DNA of 58,453 bases from Sulfitobacter sp. EhC04 (GTDB taxonomy: Bacteria > Pseudomonadota > Alphaproteobacteria > Rhodobacterales > Rhodobacteraceae), in contig NZ_LXYI01000004.1 of the NCBI RefSeq assembly GCF_001650875.1, forward strand, positions 1 through 58,453, read 5' to 3'. The notes below the pieces were generated by a model, which saw only the letters and a program-made list of their open reading frames with translations, ran no database searches and had not been told where the DNA came from. The position numbers and the translations under genes were made by a program. Numbering within the stretch: position 1 is the stretch's first letter; every line of letters starts with the position of its first letter. Shown here piece by piece: positions 56,184 through 58,453 of this stretch.

Positions 56184-56888
56184 ATGAACCGATATGTCCT
56201 CCACTACGCCCCCGACAATGCCTCGCTGATCGTCCGGCTGGCGCTGGAACTGGCGCGGCTGCCCTATGACACGCGGCTGGTGGACCGCGCGGCGGCGGAA
56301 CAAACCTCCGCCGCCTACCGCAGGCTGAACCCTCACTGGATGATCCCGGTTCTGGAAACCCCGCAAGGGCCGATATTCGAGACCGGCGCGATCCTGTTGT
56401 GGCTTGCCGACACCCATGGCGGCCTGGCCCCGGCACCGGATCACCCGGACCGGGCGGCGGTCCTCAAATGGTTGTTCTTTGTCTCCAACACCCTGCACCC
56501 GGCCCTGCGCATGACGTTTTATCCCGACAGATACGCAGGCCCCGATCCGGCACATCAGGCCAGCCTGCGCGACACCATGCAGGCGGCGCTGAAAACCCAT
56601 CTCGGACAGCTTGATGCCCTCGCCGCCAGCCGCCCGGCGTGGCTGGATCATGAAACACCCGGCATCCTGCATTGCTACCTCGCCTGTTGCCTGCGCTGGT
56701 GCGCGCTTTATCCCCGGACCACCGACCGCTCGTGGTTCCGGCTTGCAGATACGCCGCATCTGCACAATCTTTGCCTGAACCTTGAAACCCTGCCCTGCAC
56801 CCTGACCGCGCAAGCCGCCGAAGGGCTGGGGCCAACCCCGTTCACCGCGCCACGCCTGGCCAACCCGCCCGAAGGAAGTGCCACCTGA
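56184..56888 (+). CDS. Glutathione S-transferase-like protein
   Basis: This 234-residue protein has a GST N-terminal fold (YVLHYAPDNASLIVRLALELARLPYDTRLVDR; LNPHWMIPVLET with the cis-Pro; FETGAILLWLAD) and a helical C-terminal part with a CCLRWCALYPR stretch. ATG 56184 is chosen because upstream codons enter the repeat-rich gap. The stop overlaps the sdaA start as TGATG, so the two genes are coupled; a functional link is not obvious. Confidence 0.85.
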   Translation: MNRYVLHYAPDNASLIVRLALELARLPYDTRLVDRAAAEQTSAAYRRLNPHWMIPVLETPQGPIFETGAILLWLADTHGGLAPAPDHPDRAAVLKWLFFVSNTLHPALRMTFYPDRYAGPDPAHQASLRDTMQAALKTHLGQLDALAASRPAWLDHETPGILHCYLACCLRWCALYPRTTDRSWFRLADTPHLHNLCLNLETLPCTLTAQAAEGLGPTPFTAPRLANPPEGSAT

Positions 56889-58261
56889 TGTTCCTCTCCG
56901 TTTTCGATATGTTCAAGGTGGGCATCGGCCCGTCGTCCTCTCACACCATGGGGCCAATGGTCGCCGCTGCGCGGTTCCTGGACATGATGCGCGCCTCGCC
57001 GTTCCAGTTCGCGGGCCTGCGCGCCTCGCTGCATGGCTCACTGGCCTTCACCGGCGTTGGTCACGCCACCGACCGCGCGACGATCCTCGGCCTCGCCGGG
57101 TTTACACCGCGCGATTATGACCACGAACGGGCCGAGGCGGTGCTGGCCCAGATCAACGACACCCATGTGATCGAGGTCGACGGCCTGCCGCCGCTGAGCT
57201 TTGATCCCAGGGCCGACATGATCTTTGACTACGACACCAAGCTCACGGGCCATGCCAACGGCATGATGCTGATGGCCCGCGATGCGCAGGGCGACGTGGT
57301 GCTGCGCGAGACCTTCTATTCCGTGGGCGGCGGGTTCGTGATGACAGAGGCCGAGCTGGCGGCGGGCAAGGATACCGACGAAGGCGCACCGGTGCCCTTC
57401 CCCTTCAAGTCCGCCGCAGAAATGCTTGAAATGGCACAAACATCCGGCAAGTCCATTGCCGCGATGAAACGCGCCAACGAAATATCGCGCGGCGGAGAGG
57501 TCAACCTGCGCGACGGGTCCAGGAAGCTCTGGCAGGTGATGAACGACTGCATCGACCGGGGCTTGACCACCGATGGCATCCTGCCCGGCGGGTTGAGCGT
57601 CAAGCGCCGCGCCAAGGGCATCCACGACGCCCTGCTGGCCGAGCGGGGCCAGAACCAGCGCGCGCCGCATACGATCAACGACTGGATGAGCGTCTATGCC
57701 ATGGCGGTGAACGAGGAAAACGCGGCGGGCGGTCAGGTCGTCACCGCCCCCACCAACGGGGCGGCCGGCGTGATGCCTGCCACCCTGCGCTATTACCTGG
57801 ATCACGTCCCCGGCGCGTCAGAGAGCCACATCGAGGATTTCCTGCTGACCGCCGCTGCCATCGGCGGGCTGGTCAAGTTCAATGCCTCGATCTCGGGGGC
57901 CGAGGCAGGCTGTCAGGCCGAAGTGGGCTCTGCCGCCGCGATGTCCGCCGCCGGGCTTTGTGCGGTCATGGGCGGCACGCCGGAACAGATTGAAAACGCG
58001 GCGGAAATCGCGCTGGAGCATCACCTTGGCATGACCTGCGACCCGGTCAAGGGTCTGGTGCAGGTGCCCTGCATCGAACGCAACGGGCTGGGCGCGATCA
58101 AGGCGGTCTCGGCGGCCTCCCTCGCCCTGCGCGGCGACGGCACCCATCTGGTGCCGCTGGACGCCTGTATCGAGACGATGCGCCAGACCGGCGCGGACAT
58201 GTCGGAGAAATACAAGGAGACCTCCCTGGGCGGGCTGGCGGTGAATGTGCCGAATTGCTGA
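56888..58261 (+). CDS. sdaA: L-serine ammonia-lyase, iron-sulfur dependent
   Basis: This 457-residue single-chain enzyme deaminates L-serine to pyruvate. The N-terminal beta domain begins FDMFKVGIGPSSSHTMGPM. The C-terminal alpha domain has TAPTNGAAGVMPA and the cluster cysteines in EAGCQAEVGSAAAMSA, LGMTCDPVKGLVQVPCIERN. The [4Fe-4S] cluster binds the substrate hydroxyl. The length is standard. Confidence 0.96.
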   Translation: MFLSVFDMFKVGIGPSSSHTMGPMVAAARFLDMMRASPFQFAGLRASLHGSLAFTGVGHATDRATILGLAGFTPRDYDHERAEAVLAQINDTHVIEVDGLPPLSFDPRADMIFDYDTKLTGHANGMMLMARDAQGDVVLRETFYSVGGGFVMTEAELAAGKDTDEGAPVPFPFKSAAEMLEMAQTSGKSIAAMKRANEISRGGEVNLRDGSRKLWQVMNDCIDRGLTTDGILPGGLSVKRRAKGIHDALLAERGQNQRAPHTINDWMSVYAMAVNEENAAGGQVVTAPTNGAAGVMPATLRYYLDHVPGASESHIEDFLLTAAAIGGLVKFNASISGAEAGCQAEVGSAAAMSAAGLCAVMGGTPEQIENAAEIALEHHLGMTCDPVKGLVQVPCIERNGLGAIKAVSAASLALRGDGTHLVPLDACIETMRQTGADMSEKYKETSLGGLAVNVPNC

Positions 58262-58453
58262 AATGTGAAACGCCGCGCATCGCCGGGCGGCGGTGCGGCG
58301 GATTTTCTTTGTCTGATCAACGGGCCGCAACATGCAGGTTTGACCCAAACGTCAAGCATTTCCGACCCAACCGGACCTTGGGCGGGATCTATGCCAAAGT
58401 CTGCTCTGCGGACGAGGACGAAACCGCTCTCGCGGTATTGGTGCTTGTGGTGG
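58262..58453. other. Terminal non-coding stretch
   Basis: The 192 bases after sdaA contain the second REP-like palindrome (58276-58300) and then sequence with no convincing ORF on either strand before the window ends. The words AACCGGACCTT and TTTGACCC echo the repeat-rich gap at 55.7-56.1 kb, suggesting another decayed dispersed repeat. Confidence 0.5.

Overview
The window is a dense, high-GC stretch of chromosome from an alphaproteobacterium, most probably a member of the Roseobacter group (Rhodobacteraceae). This rests on the gene families and their order: rpiA-gor-hflK-hflC-DUF2065-degP, ftsY next to yciB, folB-folP-glmM, split glyQ/glyS with two small membrane proteins between them, a Hint-domain protein, a SAM-II riboswitch before metZ, and CtrA-type TTAA-N7-TTAA boxes. 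I cannot name genus or species from sequence alone. No rRNA, tRNA, CRISPR array, prophage or intact transposase was seen. About 58 protein genes are supported, nearly all housekeeping or metabolic.

Layout. 1-3.2 kb: carA, then a membrane glycosyltransferase with a predicted c-di-GMP-binding MshEN domain, preceded by four evenly spaced TTAA half-sites. 3.2-9.5 kb: a GntR regulator, a HAD nucleotidase, a UbiH-like flavin hydroxylase, a class V aminotransferase, a Hint-domain protein and two overlapping Lrp regulators. 9.5-11.2 kb: ilvC with a clear terminator, then a small membrane ORF running into a dispersed repeat. 11.2-22.9 kb, minus strand: folB-folP-glmM, a SleB-type wall hydrolase, ppdK, and glyQ-DUF6446-DUF1206-glyS. 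23.3-28.7 kb: a protease-fold protein that has lost its catalytic triad, a tandem array of terminator hairpins, a thiamine-diphosphate enzyme and TrkH. 28.8-33.5 kb: a DUF1127 protein, folE2, metZ with its riboswitch, an alpha/beta hydrolase and a GST. 33.5-38.5 kb: a second hairpin array, yciB, an EamA transporter, ftsY (TTG start), a lytic transglycosylase and an SH3 lipoprotein. 38.5-48.2 kb: a fused NuoE-NuoF protein, an AlkB-like hydroxylase, three paralogues of a small four-cysteine secreted protein, xseA, purD, a sulfotransferase, an FG-GAP protein, a ferredoxin and a lipoprotein. 48.2-49.1 kb: a repeat-rich gap. 49.1-55.5 kb: the rpiA-to-degP envelope and redox operon. 55.5-58.45 kb: another repeat gap, a GST and sdaA.

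The most unusual material is non-coding. (1) A recurring double-hairpin element (two adjacent hairpins with T/A-rich arms and a TTTTCAAAAA-like core, joined by a GRCC-type linker) sits between convergent genes. It has been tandemly amplified at two loci, with a 143-bp period (fused to a copied gene 3' end) and an exact 73-bp period (six copies). (2) Several miniature inverted-repeat elements, two with apparent TA target duplications, occur here, plus one element present twice in inverted orientation 37 kb apart. (3) The CtrA-box array in front of a predicted c-di-GMP-gated polysaccharide synthase suggests cell-cycle/phosphorelay control of a surface glycan. These structures are read directly from the sequence. 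Their functions are inference.
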